DNA of 64,000 nucleotides from CAJINA01 sp964636125 (GTDB lineage Bacteria > Desulfobacterota > Desulfobacteria > Desulfobacterales > CAJINA01), in assembly GCA_964636125.1 (NCBI GenBank), contig CAZWPX010000008.1, forward strand, positions 42,588 through 106,587. The letters run 5' to 3'. Positions within the stretch are counted from its first letter, which is position 1. Each line of letters starts with the position of its first letter. Shown piece after piece: positions 8,744-16,131 of this stretch. Both the position numbers and the translations under genes were made by a program. Below the pieces are notes generated by a model. The model saw only the letters and a program-made list of their open reading frames with translations. It was not told the DNA's origin and made no database searches.

Positions 8744-9358
8744 CTACTGGTTTTCAGAGATTGCGGGGTGTGTTTCTGATTTTTCAAGTCGAACATAGCG
8801 GGTGCTAAACCGGTCACCCCGGGGGTAGTATTCTATCATGCGTTTACCGCCTTCCTCTTCAGCAAGAAACAGGCGGACCTCTTCAAACAGAAATGCCAGC
8901 TCTGTTTTTGAGCAGGTGGGCAGATACGCCCGCAGTACCCGGGGATCGTAGTAGCGAAAATAAAATTTTTCATCCGCTTCGGTCTTGACCATCAAAAACC
9001 GGCGGAAATGGCGGGCAAGGATGCTGAAAGTGGCTGTGGAACCCAGAAAAATCCCCCAACTGTTGCCCCACCCCCGGCTGACCACCCATTTTGTGAAAAG
9101 ATCACCGGGGCGGAGTTCCACCAGGTAGGGGGCGGCCATGGCCAGAACGTGCGGCAGGCGTCCGCCAAAAATGAGCTTGTGCGCCAGGAAGAGGCATTTG
9201 TGATTGACACTGTATTCTTTCAGGGCCGGATAGATCTTTTCACTCCGGGCCCCATCCAGAATCGCGTAGAATTTCAGGCCGGCCTGTTCTGCGGTATAGC
9301 CCCAGAGGTGGTTGAGAATTCTATCGGTGTAGAGATAACCATCCAGTGTTGTTGTCAT
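8744..9358 (-). CDS. DUF4123 domain protein (type VI secretion adaptor-like)
   Basis: 204 residues. Characteristic DUF4123 features are YAILDGARSEKIYPAL near 31-46, PYLVELRPGDLF near 77-88, a WGNSWGIFL stretch near 97-105, and FYFRYYDPRVLRAYLPTC near 132-149. Members of this family (Tap/TEC) bind VgrG and load effectors onto the type VI secretion spike in the cytoplasm. No VgrG, PAAR or structural T6SS gene is in the window, so the adaptor is either orphaned or serves a system elsewhere. It sits between a gene with a GSHFCE tail and a broken coiled-coil gene on the same strand. The domain is full length, so the protein could still be functional. Confidence 0.8.
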   Translation of the reverse strand: MTTTLDGYLYTDRILNHLWGYTAEQAGLKFYAILDGARSEKIYPALKEYSVNHKCLFLAHKLIFGGRLPHVLAMAAPYLVELRPGDLFTKWVVSRGWGNSWGIFLGSTATFSILARHFRRFLMVKTEADEKFYFRYYDPRVLRAYLPTCSKTELAFLFEEVRLFLAEEEGGKRMIEYYPRGDRFSTRYVRLEKSETHPAISENQ

Positions 9359-9478
9359 CTGTGCATTCCATCAGGTACCATAGTCATCATCTTAAAGATC
9401 GCGAACTTAATAACTTGCACGATATTACTTGTCTTGACAGTTGTAACGGCGCCCGCCCGGGACACTTCAAGTGCCCGC

Positions 9479-9622
9479 TCAGACCTCGCAAAAGTGAGAT
9501 CCGTCCTGCGAGGCCTGCCTGAACATCTCCGCCTGGGCTGCGGCCAGGGGATCGGGCGGTGGCGGCGGATCGGGTGGCGGTGGCGGCGGCGGTGCCTCCC
9601 CCCGGGAGGCTGCCTGCACGGC
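9479..9622 (-). pseudogene. In-frame second copy of Pro-rich GSHFCE tail
   Basis: Immediately after the TGA that ends the 9623-10102 gene, the same frame stays open for 47 codons. It encodes a polyproline linker (EAPPPPPPPDPPPPP) and then AAAQAEMFRQASQDGSHFCE before TGA at 9479. This matches the preceding gene's own C-terminus (AAAQAQSLRQAAETGSHFCE). Either the tail was duplicated and a stop fell between the copies, or the second copy starts from the GTG at 9619. One nonsense change would explain it. Confidence 0.5.
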
Positions 9623-10102
9623 TCAGGCCTCACAGAAATGCGATCCTGTTTCAGCGGCCTGCCTGAGTGACTGGGCCTGGGCGGCCGCAACCGCAAGCGA
9701 TGGCCCCGGGAGCGGCGGCGGCCCGGAAACCGGTGCGGGCGGCGGTGGGGAAGAAGCCGCGGCTGATGTCGGCTGTGCGGCTGCCGGGGCATATCCGCTC
9801 CCGCGGGTTCCGGGCGGGAATCGGTCGTGCCGGGCCGCCACACACAACTGGCCGGAAACAAATCGTCGGGCCAGTTGTTCGATCACCTCATAATCGGTCA
9901 ATCCGGCTGGTGTGCGGCCGCTAAGGTCGTTGGCCAGCACCTCTCGCAAGGCGGTCATATTGGCCCGGTCGAGCAGAAAACCACGTAAAAAATGGAGCGC
10001 ATCAAAGTAACTGTAAAACTCTCTTGGCGCTTCTGGATACGGGTTCGCATGCCGGCTTCTGATTTCAAACACAACCGGTCCCTTTAGCAAGAACTTCTTC
10101 AT
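9623..10102 (-). CDS. Unknown protein with Pro/Ala-rich GSHFCE tail, T6SS-adaptor neighbour (159 aa)
   Basis: ATG at 10102 has GGGAG upstream; an in-frame start at 10204 only adds an unlikely extension. Residues 1-95 are a compact domain I cannot name (MKKFLLKGPVVFEIRSRHAN; YSYFDALHFLRGFLLDRANM). Residues 100-140 are Ala/Pro-rich linker, and the end is LRQAAETGSHFCEA. Comparable 'LR-AA--G--FCE' tails occur at the C-termini of PAAR and VgrG-associated proteins as far as I recall. With a DUF4123 gene 264 bases downstream, a role in T6SS cargo recognition is plausible but unproven. Confidence 0.55.
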   Translation of the reverse strand: MKKFLLKGPVVFEIRSRHANPYPEAPREFYSYFDALHFLRGFLLDRANMTALREVLANDLSGRTPAGLTDYEVIEQLARRFVSGQLCVAARHDRFPPGTRGSGYAPAAAQPTSAAASSPPPPAPVSGPPPLPGPSLAVAAAQAQSLRQAAETGSHFCEA

Positions 10103-10334
10103 GGCCACTCCCTGTTCAATTTCAGCATTGGAATCCAGATCTGCCGCACCATATCCAACAGTGCTATCAAATCCGGCAATTGGGGCCGGTGGCTGGAAAC
10201 TCAACCAGTGCTTACAAATTGTTTAGCTATTTCAAACGGTTCATGCTTTTTACATGGAAAGTGTGCATACCTGCTACATACCACATCTCAATCAGGGTTG
10301 CAAAAGTGCGCGCCCTTGATAGCCAAAATCAGGA

Positions 10335-11237
10335 TCAGTGGGCAAAATGGATTACCTTTCTCAGGACCCGTCCCGGGGTCAAGATTATGACATTACCAAC
10401 TAGGACCGCCACCATGCCGGCCAGTGCGGGCAGGGTCCAGACATAGCCCTCAAAAACCCAGGAAAGCAACATCGCCAGAATCGGGCTCAACGTTGCACAA
10501 TAAGCCGCGTAGTCGGCGCCAATCCGATTCACCAGGGAAAAATAGCAGCCAAAAGCAATCACCGAAGCAAAAACCGACAGGTAGAAAAGGGGGCCCAGAT
10601 AGCCCCAGGAAGTATCAATAACCAGACGGCCGCCCAGCAAAAAATGCAGCAAGAAGGTGAACCCCGCCCCGTAGGCCATACCGAATGCGTTGGCCTGGGC
10701 CACAGGAATACCACTGTCACCATTTTTCACGGCCCTCAAATTTCCCAACGAAGATAAATAGGCCGCGGCGATACCCAGCAACAGCCCCCTGGCGCCGCCC
10801 GTAAGACTGAAGGAAAGAATCTCATTTTTGAAAACCAGGCAAAGCCCGGCCAACCCGATTAAGCCGCCAAACAGGGCCCGGGGGCGAACAGGCCGGCCCA
10901 GAAAAAGGCGCAGGTTGACAATATTCATCGCCTGGAGCAGTGAAAAAACGATGGCCAGCAGACCGCTGGCAATGTAAAGGCTGGCCTGGTAACAGAGTAT
11001 ATACCCGCAGCAGAAAATCAGAACACCATAAAGAGCCATGTAAAATTGCTTCCGGGCTGAAAACCGCAGGGAACGCCCGGAAACGAGACAAAAAACAAAC
11101 AGGATGGTTGCGGCCAGGCTGAAGCGGTAGGCCACCGACAGCACGGGCGGCACCTGGGTTAGCTGGAACTTGATAACCAGCCAGCTGCAGCCCCAGACAA
11201 GCACCGCAGAAACATATAGCAATAGGTTTAACATCAT
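10335..11237 (-). CDS. EamA-family (DMT superfamily) transporter
   Basis: 300 residues with about ten hydrophobic segments in two five-helix halves, the usual size and layout of EamA proteins. The start motif (LVWGCSWLVIKFQLTQVPPV) and the second-half GADYAAYCATLSPILAMLLS near 241-260 are typical. The family exports amino acids, nucleosides or other small metabolites through the inner membrane; substrate cannot be read from sequence. It stands alone on the minus strand between the T6SS-like fragments and an unrelated pseudogene pair. Confidence 0.85.
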   Translation of the reverse strand: MMLNLLLYVSAVLVWGCSWLVIKFQLTQVPPVLSVAYRFSLAATILFVFCLVSGRSLRFSARKQFYMALYGVLIFCCGYILCYQASLYIASGLLAIVFSLLQAMNIVNLRLFLGRPVRPRALFGGLIGLAGLCLVFKNEILSFSLTGGARGLLLGIAAAYLSSLGNLRAVKNGDSGIPVAQANAFGMAYGAGFTFLLHFLLGGRLVIDTSWGYLGPLFYLSVFASVIAFGCYFSLVNRIGADYAAYCATLSPILAMLLSWVFEGYVWTLPALAGMVAVLVGNVIILTPGRVLRKVIHFAH

Positions 11238-11612
11238 TGGGCCGCCTGCCAGGTTCTCTTATTAAGACGGATTCCTGGCCGGGCGCCCTTAAACCGGGCT
11301 GCTCGGCGCAGGGGCTTGCCATCCCCAGACGAGAATGATAGTCTTGAAAAAATGCAGCTCGCTGTTCAAGCCATCAATCATCCAGACCGGCTTCAGACAA
11401 GTCCGGTACTTTAGGTTGCCGTCATTGGAATTGCAAGCATAGAAGCCCAGGCTAAAAAAGGATGTTGGCTCAAGGGCATGTGATCCAGAGCGAAAACCTG
11501 AAGCAGGTTTGCATAATTTCGGCAGGTTACGATAGTTGCCAGTGCCTGGCTTGACCGTAGGCCTGTTTACTTGTGCAGCAGTCAGCCTACCCAGTGAAAC
11601 AGGAACAAGGTG
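11238..11612. other. Intergenic region, no gene supported
   Basis: 375 bases between divergent genes. A minus-strand frame of 154 codons crosses it (11289-11753), but its product has no recognisable domain, overlaps the better-supported plus-strand membrane protein and has no clear ribosome-binding site, so I do not call it. I see no tRNA or repeat. Confidence 0.4.
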
Positions 11613-12269
11613 ATGCTCGAACTTCTTGCGGTCCTGTACCCATATTTGATTCTCCTCTACTGCACGGATTGCCTGGTTTACATTGAAAAACAACAAATTG
11701 CCTTTATCCATAAACTTGGCCGAAGGTTCTATAAGGTAAAGGCAGGCATCCATTTTGCCGGCTTTTTACCAGGCTCGCGGATCTTCATCACCGGCCATAG
11801 GCCCTATTGTCTGACCCGCAGCGGGATGTATCTGCTGTCACGGCAACGGATCGCCCCGGCGGACCGAACGTATCCCGAGAATTACGATTTGTTCCCTTAT
11901 GCGGCCATGGACACTTTCGCAGCTGAGGGCGCCGCGGTTATCCTGAATAACTCGGTGACGATTAGCACCAGCTGTCAGGCTGAGGCCCGGCTGTTGGCCC
12001 GGCTATTGGAAGATCTTAAAACTACCGACTATGCTCACCGGCTGGCACTAATTGAAGGGTTTATGCAAAAGAGCTCGGACCTGGCCGCCATCAAAACTGA
12101 ATGCTGCCGGTTGACTCAGAAAACCAGGGTCTTAAACCTGCTCAGTTTCCTGCTGTTTGCGTGCTTTTTCGTTATGATACCGGTCATTCTCTATCTATGG
12201 CCCGTGCCCATGTCCTTTTTTAATGGCCTTGGGGCCCTTATGCTCATACTTTACACTGCTATCCGGTGA
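11613..12269 (+). pseudogene. Truncated membrane protein joined to DUF2167 gene
   Basis: From ATG 11613 (AGGA eight bases upstream; GTG at 11610 also possible) a protein of unknown family runs 218 codons. It has an N-terminal hydrophobic segment (LAVLYPYLILLYCT), a soluble middle, and two C-terminal membrane helices (LLSFLLFACFFVMIPVILYL; FFNGLGALMLILYTAI). It stops abruptly two residues after the last helix, exactly where sequence homologous to the middle of a different family begins in another frame. The 3' end therefore looks deleted. The remaining protein could still insert in membranes. Confidence 0.45.
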
Positions 12270-13321
12270 GTTCTCTGGAAACAGGCCTGATCGCCCCTAA
12301 AAACGGGGACCCCTGGTATATCGTTTTTGAGTATGACCCAGTGGGTTATGTCAAAGATGACGAAAAGAAAAACCTGGATGCGGATGCTATTTTTAAAAGT
12401 ATCAAAGAGGCTACCGAGCATTCCAACCAGCAGCGTGCCCAACAGGGCTTTACCCCGGTCAACCTGGTCGGGTGGCAGATCAAGCCGCACTACGATGAAT
12501 CGCCCCACAACCTGGTCTGGGCCCTGCTCGGCGAAGAAGAGGGGGAAAGGATCGTAAATTACAATACCCGCCTGCTGGGACGCGGCGGTTATATGTCGGT
12601 TGTACTGGTCACTGGACTGGATACATTTGAATCCCTGATTGGCAATGTGAACACGATTCTGGATGGCTTTGAGTACCAACACGGAAAGTCTTATGCCGAG
12701 TATGTAAAGGGTGACAAGATTGCCAAAATCGGCCTCACAGCCCTGGTCGCCGGCGGTGCGGCGGCGGCCGCTTCAAAATTCGGTATATTTAAAATGCTGG
12801 CGAAAGGGGGCAAGGTGGTTATCATCGCCCTGCTGGCTTTCATTTCCGCTATCTGGGCCGCCGTCAAGGCCCTTTTCGGCGCCCGTTCAAAAAAATCGGA
12901 ACCCTCCGGCACTCCGGCCCAGGCCCAGGCCCTGCAGCCGCCCGCCCCTAAAAAATCAATGGCCGACAAAGTAGCCGACCTGGTCGCCGCCGGCCGGGAT
13001 GAGGATGCCCTGATCCTCATTCGGGCGGGAACCCGGGGCAAAATAGAGGATGTGGATCTGGCGGGTGTCTATTATGACCTGCTTAAGAAGAGTCAGCAGG
13101 TCTCTGAAGGCCTCAAGCATGCCATCGTTTACCTGGATCTTCTGGTCGCAGAAAATGAAAAAGAGACGGCCTGCGAGATCTACAGCTAATGCAAAGGTCT
13201 GGACGGAACGTTCCAGCCAAATCCAGGCTGCCTGGTTAAAATTGCCCAGTGGCTGCTGAAAAAATTTCCGGACAACCCCAATGCGCATATGGCCCGAAAG
13301 TATATAACAGGGAAGCGTTAA
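12266..13321 (+). pseudogene. DUF2167 membrane protein lacking N-terminus, with internal stop
   Basis: Family-like sequence begins mid-domain at about 12260 (PVSSLETGLIAP) and continues VFEYDPVGYVKDDEKKN, VGWQIKPHYDESPHNLVWAL, NYNTRLLGRGGYMSV and a hydrophobic KIGLTALVAGGAAAAA, all standard DUF2167. Roughly the first 80-100 residues, including the signal peptide, are missing and replaced by an unrelated gene. After a linker comes a helical extension (ADLVAAGRDEDALILIRAG). An in-frame TAA at 13187-13189 interrupts it; the same frame continues 44 codons (KIAQWLLKKFPDNPNAHMAR) to TAA 13319-13321. Two independent lesions make this a pseudogene. Confidence 0.7.
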
Positions 13322-13328
13322 ATGGGCA

Positions 13329-13357
13329 CCCGGAGGGGATTCCAACATTCCCCCGGG
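13329..13357. terminator. Hairpin between convergent genes
   Basis: CCCGGAGGGGA (13329-13339) pairs with TTCCCCCGGG (13348-13357) around an eight-base loop, allowing one bulge. It lies between the ends of the plus-strand DUF2167 pseudogene and the minus-strand efflux gene, the usual place for a bidirectional terminator. A strong T-run directly after the stem is lacking. Confidence 0.4.
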
Positions 13358-13371
13358 ATGGTTAGGCCGTA

Positions 13372-15771
13372 CTATTTTTTTAACACCGGTTTTGCTCTGT
13401 GCTTTTCCTGGATGAACGCATCCAGGCGGTCATACCAGGCATCCTGCGCTTCCCTGGGTTCGTAGAAAAGAAAGCGTCCGAGGGCTCGCTGAACGGCCAT
13501 CATGTCGATCAAAAAATCGTAAATGGCATTCACCGCCCGCTGGTCCGCGGTCAGGGCCTGGTTCTGGGCATCGAGCAGGTCGATGATCGACTTGGTTCCC
13601 CGGGTGTAATTTTCGGTGATCAGGTCCAGGTTCAGGTGCGCCGCCCGGGTGGCATCCTTCGAAAACTCGATGCTGGGGAAAGAGGCCCGGACCAGGTGTA
13701 CGGCATTGTAAATCCGCTCTTCGATACGCTGTTCGGTAGAACTGCGCGCAAGTTTCAAACCGCTCAACTCTTCCCGGGTCCTGCTCAGGGCGGCCGTCTT
13801 ACGGCCACTGGTGAACAGGGGGATGGAACCGGAGACCCCCGCGGTCCAGAGGGTGCTGTCCGCCGTAGACCCTGCTGGCCGGTCGCTGCCGGCGCCTGCT
13901 CTGCTGAACTCCTCGGTCACATCCCCGGCCAGTTCAAAGGTGGGCAGCCAAAAATTGCGTTTGGATGCCACTAATGATCTTTGCCGTGCTTCAATGGCTG
14001 CGTCCAGTTGTTTGATCTCCGGTGAATCCGCCAGGCCTTCAACAATCAAAAAATCCCGCATCTCATTCAGGGTTTTCGGGTTTTCCAGGTAGCGATGGGG
14101 GCGTGGTGATCCGATGGTGGTCAATGGATCGGCATAGTCGATCTCTTCCGGTATAAACCGGGCTGACAGAGGCCGGTTGAGGACACGGTTGGCGGCGTTG
14201 ATCGCATCCAGGCTGGCGGACTCGGCCAGCAGGACAAACTGCTTGCTGTCGGCAATCTGGCTTTCCCAGCGATAGACCTCTTCCGGGCCGGCCACACCGG
14301 TCGACACCCGCACCCGGGCACGCTCCAGGTTGGCCCGGGTCAGCTTCAGGTTCTCCTTTTGGATTTGCTCGATGCTTTTCACCCGCAGTACATTCAGATA
14401 CGTAACAGCCGCCAGCTGCATGATGTCAAGTCTGGCCGTGGCCAGTTCCTCAATCCTCAAATTCTGCAAATGCTTTTCAATCTCGTACCCGGCCCAGGTC
14501 TTTTCAGAGTAGATCAGTTGACTGGCCGTAGCCGAGCCGGTCCACAGGCGCTCGGGAAAAATCCCGAAAGAAGATTCGGCCCGGTCCTTGTCTATGACCC
14601 TGGCTTGAGAGCTGATGCCTATCTGGGGCAGCAGCCCGCTGCGGCGCTCCTTCACCGATTCTTCTCCAGCCGTGACTTTTTTGCCGGCCGCCGCCAGGTC
14701 CAGATTAACGGCCAGGGCTTCTTTGACAGCTTCATACAGGGTGATTCGCTGGTCACGGTCGCCCACGGCCTCATTGAGCAATTCCGCTTCTGCCAGGACC
14801 CGCCAGCTCGGAAAAACCCCTATGGCTCTGGCCGTGGCCATGTTTATAGTAAGGGCTTCGCCTTCACTGAACGCGGTGGAGAGCTTGCCGGCCTCTTCAC
14901 CCCGCATGATCTCGTAGGTATTGATGGCCACATTCCGGGCCAGCTGCAGTCTGGCAGAACTTGGCACGACCGTTGCCAGTATCCCGACAGACACTTCCTC
15001 GTTATCGGTCAACGTCGCGCTGGGCAAGCGCCGCTCTATCAGTCCAGCCACCAGTTTTTCAAATTCCACGGGTGTAAACCTTGGCAGGCGAGTAGTTAAA
15101 ACCGCATCCACACCAGGTGGTATTCGGTGCAGGGCTTCTTCGGCGGATGTTTCAACCCGGATTAGTTCAATTCGGATCTGCGCTTTGCGAGCAACGGGTC
15201 CCACCAACTGCTGCAGCTTCGGAATAGACTCAATCGCGAACTTATCCACCAAAACGGCCAGGCGTCTAAAGGGGACCACCTCCTGGAATCGCTTGATACC
15301 GCTATCGAAGCTGCGATACGTGTTGATGTAGCTCAAATTGCGGATGCCGCTAGCGCCACTTTTTTCGGGCAGTTGCTGAAGTTCAGCATCGATTACCAGG
15401 GGCGCGATAACCGGTTTTTTCAAGTTACGCCGTTTGCAGATCTCATTGGTAACCACCTCTCCCAATGCAATCACGATATCCACCTTGGGATCCGCGAGCA
15501 GGCGATCGATGGCCCGGTTGACACTCACCAGGGCCCAGCCGCCGTCGAGCTGTTTGTCTTCGGGAAACTGAACGTTAAACTCGCTGCTGGCCATGGAAGT
15601 AATTTCGCTTTGATAGAGCGCAACGCTCTCCTGGTATCGGGCCAGGGGCCCATCGGTGATAACGCCGACTCGATACGTTTTCTTCGCGGCAAGGACATTG
15701 CCGGTTGACACCGCAAGTAGTATGACCAACAGCAACACGGCTGCTTTCAGCATTAGCCTGGCACTCATCAA
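13372..15771 (-). CDS. Fusion: ABC substrate-binding-like domain + TolC outer-membrane efflux protein
   Basis: 799 residues against about 450-500 for ordinary TolC proteins. Residues 1-28 are a signal peptide. Residues 33-340 resemble the ABC_sub_bind (TrpX-like) periplasmic-binding fold: YRVGVITDGPLARYQ, VDIVIALGEVVTNEI, KKPVIAPLVID, FRRLAVLVDKF, and a closing NMATARAIGVFPSWRVL. Residues 345-785 are a TolC/OMF channel with two long repeat halves (TLYEAVKEALAVNLDLAAAG; TAGVSGSIPLFTSGRKTAAL; AQNQALTADQRAVNAIYDFL). It is last in a minus-strand set after an RND permease and its adaptor, so it should supply the outer-membrane duct. The binding domain may sense or hand over a ligand in the periplasm; that is inference. 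Confidence 0.88.
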   Translation of the reverse strand: MMSARLMLKAAVLLLVILLAVSTGNVLAAKKTYRVGVITDGPLARYQESVALYQSEITSMASSEFNVQFPEDKQLDGGWALVSVNRAIDRLLADPKVDIVIALGEVVTNEICKRRNLKKPVIAPLVIDAELQQLPEKSGASGIRNLSYINTYRSFDSGIKRFQEVVPFRRLAVLVDKFAIESIPKLQQLVGPVARKAQIRIELIRVETSAEEALHRIPPGVDAVLTTRLPRFTPVEFEKLVAGLIERRLPSATLTDNEEVSVGILATVVPSSARLQLARNVAINTYEIMRGEEAGKLSTAFSEGEALTINMATARAIGVFPSWRVLAEAELLNEAVGDRDQRITLYEAVKEALAVNLDLAAAGKKVTAGEESVKERRSGLLPQIGISSQARVIDKDRAESSFGIFPERLWTGSATASQLIYSEKTWAGYEIEKHLQNLRIEELATARLDIMQLAAVTYLNVLRVKSIEQIQKENLKLTRANLERARVRVSTGVAGPEEVYRWESQIADSKQFVLLAESASLDAINAANRVLNRPLSARFIPEEIDYADPLTTIGSPRPHRYLENPKTLNEMRDFLIVEGLADSPEIKQLDAAIEARQRSLVASKRNFWLPTFELAGDVTEEFSRAGAGSDRPAGSTADSTLWTAGVSGSIPLFTSGRKTAALSRTREELSGLKLARSSTEQRIEERIYNAVHLVRASFPSIEFSKDATRAAHLNLDLITENYTRGTKSIIDLLDAQNQALTADQRAVNAIYDFLIDMMAVQRALGRFLFYEPREAQDAWYDRLDAFIQEKHRAKPVLKK

Positions 15772-16131
15772 AGGTCTCCTTGTTATTATTACGGGTTCTT
15801 CTCCAATTTAGCTGGAGAAGAGGGTTCGAGGATTCAAGGGGTCAAGGGTTCAAACGTCTGTTTTTCAACCATTTTATCAATACCTTAAGCATCCTTTCCC
15901 CTTAGCTGTAATACCTGACCGTATCGATCTTGTTTTAAGAATTTTCCAGTTATCCTGCAAATGTCTATACAAAGTTCGTATGACTTTCACCAGATTTTTA
16001 AACCTTTAGCATTTTTATCCGCCTGTTCTATGGCGGATCACTCGAGCCCTTGAATCCTGGACCCCTTGACCCCTCTGGGATAACGCCTGTTCAATTGGAG
16101 ATGATCCTTATTGCGTTACCCGTCATGACTT
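15772..16131. repeat. Intergenic palindromic repeat and hairpin between RND and OMF genes
   Basis: 360 bases without a gene. CTTCTCCA (15798-15805) and TGGAGAAG (15813-15820) form a perfect 8-bp stem. Farther on, two arms made of GGATTCAAGGGGTCAAG-type units face each other (15826-15855 and 16041-16074). The layout matches dispersed palindromic repeats seen elsewhere in this window. The segment separates the outer-membrane gene from its pump genes and could attenuate transcription. Confidence 0.45.

Noticed and set aside
9355..9861. Arg/Pro-rich minus-strand frame of 168 codons
   Set aside because: Out-of-frame reading of the polyproline GSHFCE tails.
11289..11753. Minus-strand frame of 154 codons
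   Set aside because: Overlaps the better plus-strand membrane protein, has no recognisable domain and no clear ribosome-binding site.
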